This document shows, in pieces, positions 22,854-32,346 of a stretch of 64,000 nucleotides of DNA (the stretch's first letter is position 1; each line of letters begins with the position of its first letter). The DNA comes from Armigeres subalbatus (Eukaryota; Arthropoda; Insecta; Diptera; Culicidae). The position numbers and the translations under genes were made by a program. The notes beneath the pieces were generated by a model. That model did not search any database and had not been told where the DNA came from. It was given only the letters and a program-made list of their open reading frames with translations. The DNA is taken from NCBI RefSeq assembly GCF_024139115.2, contig NC_085140.1, positions 297,939,293-298,003,292 of the forward strand, read 5' to 3'.

Positions 22854-24380
22854 TTGAAAAAATGGTTTTTGACCGTCTTTTTGAAGATTGGTCCTTCTGT
22901 GCGGCCCTCCGACGAGACAGGAGGTTTGCGCAGGCCCAATAAGCCGCCTTTAAAAACAACTATTACGAACGACATAGAAGATAATACGACTCGATACAAT
23001 CGGCAACGACCTAGGCGACGAATAAAGGATCACGATTGGAAGCTTGGAACATGGAACTGCAAGTCGCTAGGCTTCGCAGGTTGCGAAAGGATAATCTACG
23101 ATGAATTACATCCCCGCAAGTTCGACGTCGTAGCGCTGCAGGAAATCTGCTGGACAGGACAGAAAGTGTGGAAAAGCGGGCATCGAACGGCTACCTTCTA
23201 CCAAAGCTGTGGCACCACCAACGAGCTGGGAACCGGCTTCATAGTACTGGGAAAGATGCGCCAACGTGTGATTGGGTGGCAGCCAATCAACGCAAGGATG
23301 TGCAAACTGAGGATAAAAGGCCGTTTCTTCAACTATAGCATCATCAACGTGCACTGCCCACACGAAGGGAGATCCGACGACGAGAAAGAAGCGTTCTATG
23401 CGCAGCTGGAGCAGACATACGATGGATGCCCACTGCGGGACGTCAAAATCGTCATCGGTGTCATGAACGCTCAGGTAGGAAGGGAGGAAATGTATAGACC
23501 GGTCATCGGACCGGATAGTCTGCATACCGTATCGAACGACAACGGCCAACGATGCATAAACTTTGCAGCCTCCCGCGGAATGGTAGTCCGAAGCACTTTC
23601 TTCCTCCGCAAGAATATCCACAAGGCCACATGGAAATCACCTAATCAAGTAACGGAAAACCAAATCGACCACGTTCTAATCGACGGCAAATTCTTCTCCG
23701 ACATCAGGAACGTACGCACTTACCGCAGTACGAATATTGAATCCGACCACTACCTCGTTGCAGTATGCCTGCGCTCAAAACTCTCGACGGTGATCAACAC
23801 GCGTCGGAGTCGTCCGCCGTGGCTAAACATTGGGCGGCTACAAGACGGTAGACTAGCCCAAGACTACGCGCAGCAGCTGGAAGGGGCACTCCCAACGGAA
23901 GATCAGCTAGGCGCAGCATCTCTTGAAGATGGCTGGAGAGATATTCTATCCGCCATTGGAAGCACCGCAACCGCTGCACTAGGCACGGTGGCTCCGGATC
24001 AGAGAAACGACTGGTATGACGGCGAATGTGAGCAGTTAGTTGAGGAGAAGAATGCAGCATGGGCGAGATTGCTGCAACACCGCACGAGGGCGAACGAGGC
24101 ACGATACAAACGGGCGCGGAACAGACAAAACTCGATTTTCCGGAGGAAAAAGCGCCAGCAGGAAGATCGAGACCGTGAAGAGACGGAGGAACTGTACCGC
24201 GCTAATAACGCACGAAAGTTCTATGAGAAGTTGAACCGTTCACGTAAGGGCCACGTGCCACAGCCCGATATGTGTAAGGACATAAACGGGAACCTTCTTA
24301 CAAACGAGCGTGAGGTGATCCAAAGGTGGCGGCAGCACTACGAAGAGCACCTGAATGGCGATACGGTGGCGGTATGGTAA
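22854..24380 (+). pseudogene. RTE endonuclease (APE-type) part of the polyprotein
   Basis: This part nicks target DNA to prime reverse transcription. Residues about 64-310 form an exonuclease-endonuclease-phosphatase fold: LGTWNCKS (64-71), LQEICW with the metal-binding Glu (about 97), IINVHCPHE (163-171) and the terminal SDH motif (297-299). In the usual GDxNAQVG motif the Asp is replaced by Val (IGVMNAQVG, codon 23460-23462), which should abolish metal binding. A basic linker follows (residues about 390-470). The frame ends at 24380 because a frameshift near 24355-24370 moves the continuation to the next frame. Confidence 0.92.
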
Positions 24381-25975
24381 TGAACCTAGGAGCACGCGCG
24401 CAGGACATATGACTTCCGGCTCCGAATCTCCAGGAAATCCAGGAGGAGATCGGCCGGCTGAAAAACAACAAAGCCCCTGGAGTTGACCAACTACCAGGAG
24501 AGCTGTTTAAACACGGTGGAGAGGCACTGGCTAGAGCGCTGCACTGGGTGATTACCAAGGCTTGGGAGGATGAGGTTCTGCCGCAGGAGTGGATGGAAGG
24601 TGTCGTGTGTCCCATCTACAAAAAGGGCGATAAGCTGGATTGCAGCAATTACCGCGCAATCACATTGCTGAACGCCGCCTACAAGGTACTCTCCCAAATT
24701 TTATGCCGCCGACTAACACCAATTGCAAGAGAGTTCGTGGGGCAGTACCAGGCGGGATTTATGGGTGAATGGTCTACCACAGACCAGGTGTTCGCCATAC
24801 GTCAGGTATTGCAGAAATGCCGCGAATACAACGTGCCCACACATCATCTAAGCCGCATGCCGCAGCCGTGCCCACACTTCAAAGCCGCATATGATACAAT
24901 CGATCAGTACCAGCTATGGCAGCTAATGCACGAAAACGGATTTCCGAATAAACTGATACGGTTGATCAAGGCGACGATGGATCGGGTGATGAGCGTAGTT
25001 CGAGTTTCAGGGGCATCCTCGAGTCCCTTCGAAACGCGTAGAGGGTTACGGCAAGGTGATGGTCTTTCGTGTTTGCTATTCAACATCGCTTTGGAGGGAG
25101 TAATACGAAGGGCAGGGATTGACACGAGTGGTACGATTTTCACGAAGTCCGTCCAGTTATTTGGTTTCGCCGACGACATTGATATCATGGCACGTAACTT
25201 TGAGAGGATGGAGGAAGCCTACATCAGACTGAAAAGCGAAGCTAAACGGATTGGACTAGTCATCAACACGTCGAAGACGAAGTACATGATAGGAAGAGGC
25301 TCAAGAGAGGTCAATGTAAGCCACCCACCACGAATTTCCATCGGTGGTGACGAAATCGAGGTGGTTGAAGAATTCGTGTACTTGGGCTCACTGGTGACCG
25401 CCGATAACGATACCAGCAGAGAAATTCGGAGGCGCATAGTGGCTGGAAATCGTACGTACTTTGGACTCCGTAAGACGCTCCGATCGAATAGAGTTCGCCG
25501 CCGTACCAAACTGACTATCTACAAAACGCTTATAAGACCGGTAGTTCTCTACGGACACGAGACCTGGACGATGCTCGTGGAGGACCAACGCGCACTGGGA
25601 GTTTTTGAAAGGAAAGTGTTGCGTACCATCTATGGTGGGGTGCAGATGGCGGACGGTACGTGGAGGAGGCGAATGAACCACGAGTTGCATCAGCTGTTGG
25701 GAGAACCATCCATCGTTCACACCGCGAAAATCGGAAGACTGCGGTGGGCCGGGCACGTAACCAGAATGTCGGACAGTAATCCGGTGAAAATGGTTCTCGA
25801 CAACGATCCGACGGGAACAAGAAGGCGAGGTGCACAGCGGGCAAGGTGGATCGATCAGGTGGAAGATGACTTGCAGACCCTCCGCAGACTGCGTGGTTGG
25901 CGAAGTGCAGCAATGGACCTAGCTGAATGGAGAAGACTTTTATGTGCAGCACAGGCCACTCTGGCCTTAGTCTGA
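24366..25975 (+). pseudogene. RTE reverse transcriptase part of the polyprotein
   Basis: This continues the frame above after a frameshift and an in-frame TGA near 24408. It then stays open to TGA at 25973. Visible RT blocks are NNKAPGVDQLPGEL, YKKGDKLDCSNYRAI, RQGDGLSCLLFNIALEG and the catalytic FADD box (25166-25177). Motif A is damaged: it reads PHFKAAYDT, so the first Asp of the usual IDFKAAYD box is missing (codon 24875-24877) and the preceding residues are scrambled. The C-terminal region has YGHETWTM, RRMNHELHQLL and GRLRWAGHVTRM. The copy cannot encode an active enzyme. Confidence 0.93.
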
Positions 25976-26437
25976 TAATAAATAAAAATGCTCTAAATGT
26001 ACATAAAATCTATAACATCACGTCAAAAGCGAACATTTGATAGAAGTCCCGGACTGTTATGTATCTATCCACACAGATCAATAAAATGAGACAATGTCTT
26101 TATAGAGTACCGCATGATGACGCTGTTTTACAGCTCATAGAGCTTGTTTACGTGGACTTAGTCTAGTCTCTGGCGAAGCACCCGATGAAACTATTTTGTG
26201 ATTTGATTAGCGTATCGATGCCGCCTGAAACAACGGCTATGCTAATGTAAAAAAAAGAATGGTAAAGCATAAAAATAAATGTAAACAAATGTGAACTGAT
26301 GGAAGTAATGGACCCTATCTAATGTTCTTTGGAGGATTAATATCGAATATTCAATTTCAATTTGTGGCGAAAATGTTAACCTACGTTTATTGTTTATAAA
26401 GCAGTCGGTGAATATGGTGTCGAGTCATATTGCCGAA

Positions 26438-26485
26438 TCCCATTTGGCCGAACGCCATTTGACCAAATGCAGTTTGGCCTACTAT
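26438..26485. repeat. CATTTGGCCGAA minisatellite
   Basis: Tandem variants CCCATTTGGCCGAACG, CCATTTGACCAAATGC and AGTTTGGCCTAC, related to 11625-11680. Confidence 0.7.
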
Positions 26486-27862
26486 TTGGGAAAAAAATCT
26501 TCAGGTTGCGTGTAGAAAAAAAAACTGATGAGAATTGTGAAGCGAGAAGTGAGGAATGAGATTTTTCTCACTTCACATAAAATAAGTCGTGTTGAGTATA
26601 AAAAAGCAATGGGTAATGTTTTTAACATACCCGCGAGTAGACGTAGGACTTGTATAAACGTAACGTATTTACATTTAACTTTTAACTTTTGGATCTATGG
26701 AGTTTGATTAAAGGTATTGATATTGAAAACAACGACTTCCATGCTGTGTAGAATTATTAATTTCTTTATTCAAAACTTCTGGAAATGAAACTAACAATTA
26801 AATACATAATTAGAATTGCTTTATTTCTAACTATTGGGCCCTTATTCACTCAAGCAAATGTAGGGCATTTATAGATTTCTGATAGTATTTAAAGTATAAA
26901 AATTCTATTAATAAAATTTTCAGACTTGGGCAAAATGTGCTATTTTAGGGGAACTGTCCCGTTTTCCAAACAAAGAAATACAGCACCAATTTCGTTGCTT
27001 CTTTTTGCTAACATGCGTGCTTACTGCTGAAAAAATCACAACAATAAGAAACAAGTCAAGGAGCAGTAACCCTACTAAAATAGAGGAGGTACTGCTAACA
27101 CGTCAACGAACGGCAGCTCAGGAGCACGATTCTTTCAATTTCGGAGATTTGCGCCATCGCCTTTACTGTCTTTTTCATCATTTATTTGACGGATAAGGAA
27201 GTAAAAACAAAATAATAAGCACATTAAATGCAAATAGAAAGGAGCATGGAACTGGTTTCTGGGGAGGAAGCCTTAGAAGGGGAGTTTTCAATACGCTAAA
27301 GTCGAAACACAGAGTAGACTGTAAAAAACTTATACACGGAAAAAGTGATAGAGAGTTTGTGTGAATTTGAGACAAACAGACAAACTATTTAAAATGAAAA
27401 CGATCGCATCTACCAAATCACTACAGATTTAAAATTAATTAGGACTTTCAATTCTTGAAACCACTGACCACTGATTTTTTCACAATCATTATGGAGTTTC
27501 TGAAGGTAATCCAATCCGCTCTAAAAGGGGTTTTTAATTTGTCTAGGTCCAATATAGCTTCAAGCTCCGACTTATTGGCTCAACTAGATCCACTAGTGCG
27601 TGAATTCACAAAAGGAAGTTCGGAATTTTTTGTCGAGAATCCGCAAACTACTAGTTCAAATTATTTTTATTTGCGTAGATTTATTGAATTCAAAAATTCG
27701 TAAAAATTTCAACGGATTTCTAGGAATTTTAGTAAGGAAAAGTAATGCTTACTTCCTACCTCTAGCTTGAGGAATTCATAAAGCAAATTCTACACCACGT
27801 AATACATTGATTTTATATCTCACTGATTTTAACGCGCTCTTTGTTTTGAACATCTGCAAGAT

Positions 27863-27927
27863 AGTAAGGGGGTAAGGGCGCCAAAAAAGTTTCGCCAAGG
27901 GCGCCAGGGGGCCACGCTACGGCTCTG
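27863..27927 (-). mobile_element. Solo hAT-like terminus
   Basis: On the minus strand this begins CAGAGCCGTAGCGTGGCCCC and continues with GGCGCCCTTGGCGAAAC and a C-rich end. The CAGNGNCGTAGC start resembles hAT termini such as the complete MITE at 30737-30873. No matching opposite end was found. Confidence 0.45.
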
Positions 27928-28751
27928 AAACCAGAGTATAAAATAAATGTTTATTTAAAAATTCTTTTGGAAATTATTTTTTGCGGACTTTTTAAATGCG
28001 CGAGCAAAAAGCACGTCAGTAAGCGATGCTGTCACGAATTGTAATGATTCGCACACGGCAGGCACTCTTTTATACACAAAAAAATCTTGCGGTGGACCCG
28101 AAGGCCCGTGGCATACTGCATTGTGATTGGACATTGGATTGGATGTTTATTGGCTTTGACAAGAATTGAAAATTTCAATAGCTTATCGTTAATAATTTTA
28201 AGTTTTAATGAAATTGACAAATTGCTGGAGAGTGTCCGAGTCGATTGATATATAAATCTTCAAAATCCATCGAAAGATAAAGGCGCTAGTAACGTTTGAA
28301 ATCTTCCCTCTCAGCGTAACGCTCTCGATTTCATGAAATCTAAATGACACCCAGTATAGTGAAGAAAGACGCAAGTCCTACGTCAAAATGAAATAAAAAA
28401 GTGAAGTGTGAAGTAAGAAGTGAGAAGTCAAACCAAAAACTAAAAAAGTGAAAAGAAGTGAGATGTAAAATGGGAGAATTGGCAATTAAGAAACTATTTC
28501 TTAACGATATGGAAATGCTAATATCATCTTCCAAACTCGGACGTACATGTTCATGATAGCATTAGAGGCGAAAGTATAGAATTGATAGTTCCGTTAGGAT
28601 ACGGCAGGCATGAAGAATGTTTTTATTAGAAGTCGATTTGAAAGCGAGCGGAGGGCAATATTTGTGATGGCACATATCACACGACCTTCCTTCTGCCAAG
28701 CTCCCGTATGAAGGGGGAGGGAAGAATATCAGTGTGGAAGCTGATATATCT

Positions 28752-29755
28752 CCACTGGCACTTTCTTACTTTTTCCTTTTACTTCTTTGTTCTTCTTTCT
28801 CTTTTTTCTTATGATTTTTTTTTTTCCTTTTTTCTACTTTCATCTATGATATTTTTTTCCTTATTTCTTCAGTCTACTTTCATTTTCCTTCTCCCACATT
28901 TCTTGCATCTATTTTCATCTTCTTTTTTTTTCTTTTTTCTTCTTCCTTCCTTTCTTCTCTCTTCTTTCATCCTTCTTCGTTCTTCCGTCTTCCTTCTACT
29001 TTCTTCCTTCTTCTTCCTTCTTTCTACATCCTTCTTGCTTTTTATTTCTTCCTTACCCTTGTTCTGTTTTCCTTTTCTTTGTTTCTTCCATTCATCCATT
29101 TCCTCCCATCATCATTCATCCTTATTCCTTTCTTCCTTCAACTTTTTTTCGTCTTACTTCTTTCTTTTTCCCTTCTTCGTTCTTCATTATCTTTTTTTCT
29201 TTCTTATTTTTTTCTTTTTCCTTCATTCATTCATTTTCCCACTTTTTCCTTCTTTCTTTTTCCCTTCTTTTCTTCTTCTTTCTACTTCCGTATTCCTTCT
29301 TCCTTACTTCCTTTGTCTACTGCTATGTTCCATCTTCTTTTTTTCTTCCTTCGTCCCTCTTCTTTCTTTGTTTTTTTTTTATTATTTATTATTTCTCTTT
29401 CTTTCTTCCTTCTTCATTCATCTTTCTTCCTTCCTTCTTCCTCCTTCTTTCTTCTTTCGTCCTTCTTCCTCTATATCTTCAATTTTGCTATCCCTTTTTC
29501 CATTTTATCCACTTCTTCTTTTCTATTTTTTATTCTTCCTTCTCCTAATTATCTCCTTCTTACTTTGTTTCTTTTGTCTTTTTTGTTCTTTTTTCCTTCT
29601 TCCTACTGTCTCATTCTTTTTCCTTATCACTTATTTTTCCCTCTTCGTTCATCTTTTTTTTGTCTTTCTCTTAAACTAAGTATACGTGAAGGCTATTTTC
29701 AAAATGTGTTAGTCCTTCTTTCTTCCTTCTTTCATCATTTTCCTTTCTTCTCCGT
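28752..29755. repeat. 1.0 kb pyrimidine tract, TTCTTCC-derived
   Basis: The plus strand is almost pure C/T, built from TTCTTCC/TTTCTTCC units that are more degenerate than the purine tract at 10060-11592 and of opposite strand polarity. A shorter block of the same kind lies at 30320-30430. The 323- and 230-codon Phe/Leu/Ser-rich frames here are repeat translations, not proteins. Confidence 0.95.
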
Positions 29756-30312
29756 TATTATTGTATACTAAGTATACGTAAAGGCTACATGATCACTCCA
29801 AAACCAAACTTTTGATAGATGGCTCGGAGACCCATAGTGTTGTATACCAACCAACTCAGCTAGACGAATTGAGGTGATACTGTTACAAGTTCCGGCGGGA
29901 AACCCCGTCCTATTATTTGCTATTGATAATTGGCCATATTGGACTATGGGATTAAAAGTTAGAGCGAAAATACGATTTTTAGACGCAAAACACGGTAAAA
30001 ACACTAACACATGTTAAGAAAATTATTTTGAGCTTTTAGTGGAATGTCTTCACTTGTCATAAGACGAGTTTGTACAATCCCATTGAATTCCACCACTTGC
30101 CGAGTCGACAAGTCGAGTCAAGTACGAGACACTGAAGACGGCCTTACTGTTGAGGTCGAAATACGTATCTGTCAAGATACAATTAAGTGGTGGAATTTAA
30201 TGGGATTGTACAAACTCGTCTTATGACAAGTGCACTAACACATATTTTTTAGATTTTTTTTGGATCGAGAAAGTCATCAACACCGCTTGGTGGATTAATC
30301 AGGGTTTTCCTT
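29661..30312 (-). repeat. GCCTTTCTCGT dispersed repeat, copy A (minus orientation)
   Basis: One end is TTTCTCTTAAACTAAGTATA at 29664, partly duplicated at 29764 (TATACTAAGTATACGTAAAG). It continues with GGCTCGGAGACCCATAGTG and GACGAATTGAGGTGATACTG. The other end is CACCGCTTGGTGGATTAATC, then AGGGTTTTCC, at 30282-30310. It lacks the CA-microsatellite insertion and carries a nested foldback MITE. Confidence 0.75.
30052..30231. mobile_element. 180-bp foldback MITE (ACTTGTCATAAGACGAG ends)
   Basis: The left arm ACTTGTCATAAGACGAGTTT, then GTACAATCCCATTGAATTCC, is mirrored by GGAATTTAATGGGATTGTAC, then AAACTCGTCTTATGACAAGT, with arms of about 47 bp. The core AGTACGAGACACTGAAGACG is shared with a partial copy at 38278-38405. 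A solo end is at 49481-49538. No coding capacity. Confidence 0.85.
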
Positions 30313-30654
30313 TAGCTTCCTCTTACTTTCTTCCTTCTTTTGTTTACTTCCTCCTTCTTCCGCTGTATTTCTTTCTTTTTATCTTCCTTCCTTCCGACAT
30401 CTTTCTTTTTTTTTTCCCTTTTTCTTCTTTATTTATACTTCTTTTTAAAATATCGTTTTTTTTTTCATTACTTATTGCCTTATTCAAACACCTAATTTCT
30501 CACTATATATTCACTTATTACCTTTCACTTGTTACTTCTCACATCTCGATACTCAGAGCACTCTTCTCATTTCTTAGAATTCACTTCTTAATTCTCACTT
30601 ATCTCTACTTACTCTGAATATATCGTTTATCACTTTGGAGTTCTCACGGCGTTT

Positions 30655-31078
30655 TATTGCCAATCCGGAGATGGAAAGTTCGATTCTCAATCCGGTCAAG
30701 GATGTTTTCGGTAGGAAACATTCTAGATACCCCTGGCAGTGGCGTAGCCAGGGGGGTGGTTTTGGGTATAAAACCCCCCCCAAAGACAAAATTTTTGGAA
30801 GAAATTTTTTTTTTTCAAATAAAAAATGTTCAGAGAACCCCCCCCCCAGACCAAATTTCTGGCTACGCCACTGACCCCTGGCATAGTGTATCCGTTGTAC
30901 TTGCGACACAAAATGCATACTCATGCAGAGGAGGGCATAGAAAAGCTTTCAATTCATAACTGAAGAAACGCTAAAAGAATACTAAATTGGAAAGCATGCC
31001 AAGTTCCAGCTGGAATGTAGAGCCATAGAAGAGAAATAAGAAGAAGAAGAATAAGAAGAAGAAGAAGAAGGATTTTTT
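30655..31078 (+). mobile_element. tRNA-derived SINE, copy 2, interrupted by a hAT MITE
   Basis: The head contains a B-box-like GTTCGATTCTC at about 30677. The body is CATAGTGTATCCGTTGTAC, CATACTCATGCAGAGG, GGCATAGAAAAGCTTTCAAT and GGAATGTAGAGCCATAGAAG, ending in a GAAGAAGAAG tail at about 31060-31078. It is interrupted by the element at 30737-30873 with a visible 8-bp duplication. Confidence 0.75.
30737..30873. mobile_element. 137-bp hAT-type MITE with 8-bp target duplication
   Basis: The termini CAGTGGCGTAGCCAG and CTGGCTACGCCACTG are perfect 15-bp inverted repeats. ACCCCTGG occurs immediately on both sides (30729-30736 and 30874-30881), the 8-bp duplication typical of hAT insertion. The interior has C runs and a T run and no coding capacity. 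Its host is the SINE copy 2. Confidence 0.95.
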
Positions 31079-31084
31079 GTACTA

Positions 31085-31150
31085 TGTGGCCCAATGGCAT
31101 TCGGCCAATCAACCCGTTCGGTCAAACGACATTCGGCCAAATGGCCCGCC
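31085..31150. repeat. TTCGGCCAAA minisatellite
   Basis: Tandem GGCATTCGGCCAATCAACC, GTTCGGTCAAACGAC and ATTCGGCCAAATGGCC units, following the SINE copy 2 tail. Confidence 0.8.
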
Positions 31151-31164
31151 ACCAAATTCTTCAT

Positions 31165-31270
31165 TCAAACAATCGATTGTCTCACTTATTTAAGGTCAAC
31201 TTTCCCAAAGAACCTATATTTTCATCTCTTGAACTGTTGTTACAATTTTAACCAAAAAATCTAAAAATTG
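31165..31270. repeat. Dispersed repeat shared with the window start
   Basis: The block TTATTTAAGGTCAACTTTCC at 31188 matches, inverted, GGAAAGTTGACCTTAAATAA near 66-85, with similar flanking sequence (GATTGTCTCA against TGAGACAAT). It is a two-copy relation within the window, identity unknown. Confidence 0.5.
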
Positions 31271-31574
31271 CTGTAATTTAATTTTTTCTCAACATTTGCC
31301 CGATTTTGGACGAATATCAAGCCAGTTCTCCCTGCAGCACTTATGTGTGTGTTATTACAATTTAACTATCACTGTCTGGCAGTGGCATTATGGATAGAAT
31401 ATTCGCGTAACCATTTTTTATTGAATATAATTGCAAGAATCTTTGATCCGGGCCAGTTCTCATCTCACTGCAGCACTTTCATTCAAAATACAAGCAATTC
31501 AATAGTTTTTGCCTTTCTCGTATACTAAGTATACGGTAAAGGCTATATGATCGCTCCAAAAACAAACTTTTTAT

Positions 31575-31700
<126 letters not shown>

Positions 31701-32346
31701 TTTTTTTATTGAGTTATGACACTAATGTCTGCACTTCCTCGCAAAACTGCTTGGAAACATTCACCATCACCCCTTGCTGTCTGCTAGGGGGATTGGGCTC
31801 TGGGGTTCACGCCTGCTATGTTACCTATAATTAGGTAATCCTTGTTTCTATGGAAACTTGCTTTCACTGTGATGGGAGGAAAAATCTCAAATGAGGGAAA
31901 AAACCTCCTTTCCTAGCTTTGCTATCTTGCTCCTCCCCGGGACCGCAAGATGCGTCTTGTACTACGAGCTCATTCGAGCTTATCATCAAATCTTTCTGTG
32001 TCGATGCCTGCACTTCTCCGGTACTACCAATCTGCTTTACTTCGGAGAAGTCGGCCTGTTGTGCTGTTAAGCACCTCTCCTTGGCCTCCACTTCGAAGTG
32101 GTTGGTGTATTGACGACTTTAAACAACTAATTCTTCGCGTTCTACTCGGTCTAGTCCTCAAGGGCGGATCTAGCTACCCCGACAGAGAATTCCCCGGCGA
32201 TCCCACACCGAAGCCAACCAGCCGGGTGCCAAGGTCAGTCCAGCGATTCCGGTGGAACAGGGCGTCCGGTTCACTGGTGCCCTGACTACCCGTCGCTGGT
32301 GGTATTTCGTCGCGATCTACTTAGTCTAGTCCCCGGCGGTGGATCT

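Larger units (their letters stand above)
22800..25990 (+). mobile_element. RTE-clade non-LTR retrotransposon, inactivated
   Basis: One long endonuclease-plus-reverse-transcriptase reading frame, no LTRs, and a 3' end of CTGATAATAAATAAAAATG, the short tandem tail typical of RTE elements. The 5' boundary could not be fixed and lies upstream of 22854. No target duplication was found. The coding region carries a frameshift, a stop and active-site losses (see the pseudogene entries). Confidence 0.9.
25991..28740. other. Spacer with small repeat remnants, no gene recognised
   Basis: Remnants include a CATTTGGCCGAA minisatellite at 26438-26485, a GTAATGTTTTTAACATACCC-GACGTAGGACTTG motif at 26610-26655 that recurs at 38130-38170, and a solo hAT-like end at 27863-27927. 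The frame at 27455-27703 (82 aa) has no recognisable domain. Confidence 0.4.

Noticed and set aside
23106..23621. 171-codon frame antisense to the RTE endonuclease
   Set aside because: A shadow of the clear RTE frame on the other strand.
28708..29771. 323- and 230-codon Phe/Leu/Ser-rich plus-strand frames
   Set aside because: Read-through of the TTCTTCC pyrimidine tract.
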